DNA of 64,000 bases from JBBQLG01 sp038327655 (lineage in GTDB: Bacteria; Bacteroidota; Bacteroidia; Cytophagales; Spirosomataceae). Below the pieces are notes generated by a model that had not been told where the DNA came from, did not search any database, and saw nothing but the letters and a program-made list of their open reading frames with translations. The stretch spans positions 1 to 64,000 of the forward strand of contig JBBQLG010000007.1 in NCBI GenBank assembly GCA_038327655.1. The letters run 5' to 3'. Position 1 is the stretch's first letter. Each line of letters opens with the position of its first letter. The position numbers and the translations under genes were made by a program. This document shows, in pieces, positions 61,864 to 64,000 of this stretch.

Positions 61864-62038
61864 AGGATTTTGCGGCTGCTTTTACCAAATATACATAAAA
61901 ACGATAAAAACAGTCGGGGGTATTCGGTCCGTTGCAGACCTTTCAAATCGTACCGACACACCTGACAATTCTACTGCAAGACCTGTTATCTTTGCCGGGC
62001 TTTTACCACCGCCCGGCGCGGGATTTGTAACCTCTGAT
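61864..62038. other. Divergent promoter region of uma2 and kup
   Basis: 175 bases holding the kup promoter element (61987-61994) and a 7-bp leader hairpin (61994-62017). An open frame runs through it in the kup frame, but the family N-terminus begins at 62039. Confidence 0.5.
61987..62017 (+). promoter_or_regulatory. kup -7 element and leader hairpin
   Basis: TATCTTTG (61987-61994) is an exact TAnnTTTG. Directly after it lies gccgggc/gcccggc, a perfect 7-bp stem with a ten-base loop (61994-62017), so a transcript would begin with or inside a stable hairpin. Confidence 0.5.
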
Positions 62039-63982
62039 ATGGATGACAAAAAACACCTCGATAGCGTTTCGGCAGCCGGCCTGCTGGTTGCGATGGGGAT
62101 TATCTACGGCGACATTGGCACGTCACCGCTCTACACACTCAGGGCTATCGTGGGTCCTGATCGTATTATCCAGAGTGATGTAGTATTGGGCGCGTTGTCC
62201 TGCATTTTCTGGACCCTCACCCTTCAAACCAGCGTTAAATACGTTATCCTGATTCTCCGGGCCGACAACCGGGGCGAAGGTGGTATTTTTGCCCTCTATG
62301 CGCTGGTGCGTCGACACGCCCGCTGGCTCACACTGCCTGCCATTCTGGGGGGGGCCGCCCTGCTGGCCGATGGCATCATTACCCCACCCATTTCAGTATC
62401 GTCAGCCGTTGAGGGGTTACGGCAGATCTACCCGGACATTGAGACCATTCCCATTGTTATCGGCATTCTTACGGTACTGTTCCTGATTCAGGCACTGGGT
62501 ACGAGTGTCGTAGGCACTACGTTTGGTCCGATTATGCTCGTCTGGTTCACTATGCTGGCCGCGCTGGGGATCGTTCAACTGGTGCAGGCTCCGGGCATTT
62601 TAGCTGCCCTCAACCCCTATCATGCCTGGTGGCTGCTAACCCAGTATCCGGGTGGTTTTTGGCTGCTGGGATCAGTGTTCCTCTGTACAACCGGTGCCGA
62701 AGCCCTTTATTCGGACATGGGCCACTGCGGACGTGGTAATATCCGGCTTAGCTGGATATTCGTCAAAACAGCATTGTTGCTCAACTATTTCGGGCAGGGG
62801 GCGTGGTTGCTGGGAATCGAAGGGCAAAAACTGGCGGATCGCATCCCGTTCTACCAAGTCATGCCCGCCTGGTTTTTAACCATTGGTATCATCATCGCTA
62901 CGGCGGCTACCGTTATTGCCTCACAAGCCTTGATATCGGGATCGTTTACGCTCATCAGCGAAGCCATCCGGCTCAATTTCTGGCCCAAAGTGCGGCTGCG
63001 TTATCCGACCGTGCAGAAAGGACAGTTGTTTATTCCAAGCATCAATGGTCTGCTCTGGGCCGGATGCGTGGGCATTGTGCTCTACTTTAAGGAGTCGAGC
63101 AACATGGAAGCGGCTTATGGCCTGGCTATTACCCTGACCATGCTCATGACCACGCTGCTGTTTGCGTATTACCTGTACATCAAGAAATACAGCCCGTGGG
63201 GAGTGCTGCTATTTCTGACCGTTTACCTGACGCTCGAAGGGGCTTTTCTGGTGGCTAACCTGGTTAAGTTTCCGCACGGCGGCTGGGTATCCGTACTCAT
63301 CGGGGCATCCATCGCCGGGGTCATGTACATCTGGTTACGGGCCTTCCAGATCAAACTCCGCCTGACCGAATACGTCCGCATCGACCAGTTTATTCAGTCC
63401 ATCAAGGAGTTGAGCCGCGACATTAGTATTCCAAAATATGCCACGCACATTGTATTTATGAGCAACGCGGCCCGGCAGTCGGAAATCGAGTCGAAAATTA
63501 TCTACTCCATCTTCCAGAAACGGCCCAAACGAGCGGATATCTACTGGTTCGTCCACGTCGATACGACCGATGACCCCTATACGATGGAATACAAAGTAAA
63601 TACCATTGCGACCGACGACTGCTACAAAGTGACGTTCCGGCTGGGGTTCCGGGTCGAGCAGCGCATCAACCTGTTCTTCCGTAAGGTGATCGAGGACATG
63701 GTGAAAAACCACGAGGTGGACATCACAAGTCGTTATGAATCGCTGAACCGGCAAAATGTGATTGGCGATTTCCGGTTTGTCGTACTCGAAAAGTTTTTAT
63801 CCTTCGAGAACGATTTGCCCGCCAGCGAGCGGATTATCATGAATCTTTACTTCTGGGTGAAAAGCTTCACTACCTCCGAAGACCGCTGGTTTGGCTTAGA
63901 CAGCAGCTCGGTGAAAATCGAGAAAGTCCCCCTCGTCATCCGCCCCGTCGAAAACGTTAAACTGAAACGCATCACGTCTTAA
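62039..63982 (+). CDS. kup: Kup family potassium uptake transporter
   Basis: A 647-residue K+ importer of the Kup/HAK/KT family with 12 predicted membrane segments in the first 440 residues and a cytoplasmic C-terminal domain of about 200. The signature GIIYGDIGTSPLYTLRAI is near 20-37 and GEGGIFALYALVRR follows; these fix the start at 62039 (MDDKKHLDSVSAAG). A frame extension of about 71 codons upstream contains promoter and hairpin and is not used. Normal length. Confidence 0.95.
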   Translation: MDDKKHLDSVSAAGLLVAMGIIYGDIGTSPLYTLRAIVGPDRIIQSDVVLGALSCIFWTLTLQTSVKYVILILRADNRGEGGIFALYALVRRHARWLTLPAILGGAALLADGIITPPISVSSAVEGLRQIYPDIETIPIVIGILTVLFLIQALGTSVVGTTFGPIMLVWFTMLAALGIVQLVQAPGILAALNPYHAWWLLTQYPGGFWLLGSVFLCTTGAEALYSDMGHCGRGNIRLSWIFVKTALLLNYFGQGAWLLGIEGQKLADRIPFYQVMPAWFLTIGIIIATAATVIASQALISGSFTLISEAIRLNFWPKVRLRYPTVQKGQLFIPSINGLLWAGCVGIVLYFKESSNMEAAYGLAITLTMLMTTLLFAYYLYIKKYSPWGVLLFLTVYLTLEGAFLVANLVKFPHGGWVSVLIGASIAGVMYIWLRAFQIKLRLTEYVRIDQFIQSIKELSRDISIPKYATHIVFMSNAARQSEIESKIIYSIFQKRPKRADIYWFVHVDTTDDPYTMEYKVNTIATDDCYKVTFRLGFRVEQRINLFFRKVIEDMVKNHEVDITSRYESLNRQNVIGDFRFVVLEKFLSFENDLPASERIIMNLYFWVKSFTTSEDRWFGLDSSSVKIEKVPLVIRPVENVKLKRITS

Positions 63983-64000
63983 TAATGAGTGAATGAGTGA

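Noticed and set aside
61826..62038. N-terminal extension of Kup
   Set aside because: It overlaps the promoter element and hairpin and the divergent Uma2 start; Kup proteins begin near MDDKK.
62346..62353. Eight-G run in kup as a switch
   Set aside because: In frame and inside a conserved membrane segment; the gene is intact.

Overview
The window looks like chromosomal DNA from a member of the Bacteroidota, most probably a Spirosoma-like organism (Cytophagales, Spirosomaceae). The reasons are a secreted protease with a type IX secretion sorting domain, several Bacteroidota-specific families (DUF2911, DUF3276/Pur-like, DUF5618, a TlpA-like protein with DUF4369-type N-terminus, the family named 'asparagine synthetase B', LytTR proteins), and many upstream motifs of the TAnnTTTG type (the Bacteroidota -7 element) in place of sigma70 -10 boxes. 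No rRNA, tRNA, CRISPR array or intact insertion sequence was found.

Layout. 1-1198: AT-rich two-gene cassette, an OLD/AAA15-type ATPase and a TOPRIM-like partner cut by the window edge. 1281-7361: metH, a Ppx/GppA phosphatase and an M28 peptidase. 7499-21802: one long + strand surface-glycan locus, with pseudaminic acid genes (pseB, pseC, a Pse-associated methylase, pseF, a PseH-like acetyltransferase, pseI), further methyltransferases, an SDR/ATP-grasp fusion, a HAD phosphatase, a flippase and two glycosyltransferases. 21949-28497: housekeeping and small genes (pfkA, TlpA-like, two tiny membrane proteins, DUF58, RlpA, Pur-like, ychF). 28576-31690: an AT-richer block with an M43 protease, a lipoprotein and a small LuxR-type HTH protein whose start lies behind an 11-C homopolymer. 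31995-34365: two SDR oxidoreductases around a TetR regulator with palindromic operator candidates. 34540-48579: ftsK-lolA, pyrD, cysM, LytTR, fadD, hemA, a histidine kinase and an aldo/keto reductase. 48681-54715: M1 peptidase, 'asparagine synthetase B', a DUF1080 protein and a Kelch protein. 54724-60266: a chaperone-usher-like locus (three pilin-like subunits, a PapD-like chaperone and a divergent large outer-membrane barrel protein). 60270-64000: a DUF6624 protein, an Uma2 nuclease-fold protein and the Kup potassium transporter.

The strongest candidates for little-described biology are the chaperone-usher-like locus, the ATPase/TOPRIM-like pair at the left edge, the poly-C tract that sets the frame of a small HTH regulator, and the Pse cluster with no recognisable PseG but with an SDR/ATP-grasp fusion lacking the catalytic tyrosine. 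The intergenic spaces are rich in long, often perfect, inverted repeats. Two of them (34427-34529 and 53661-53731) clearly belong to one REP/MITE-like family.
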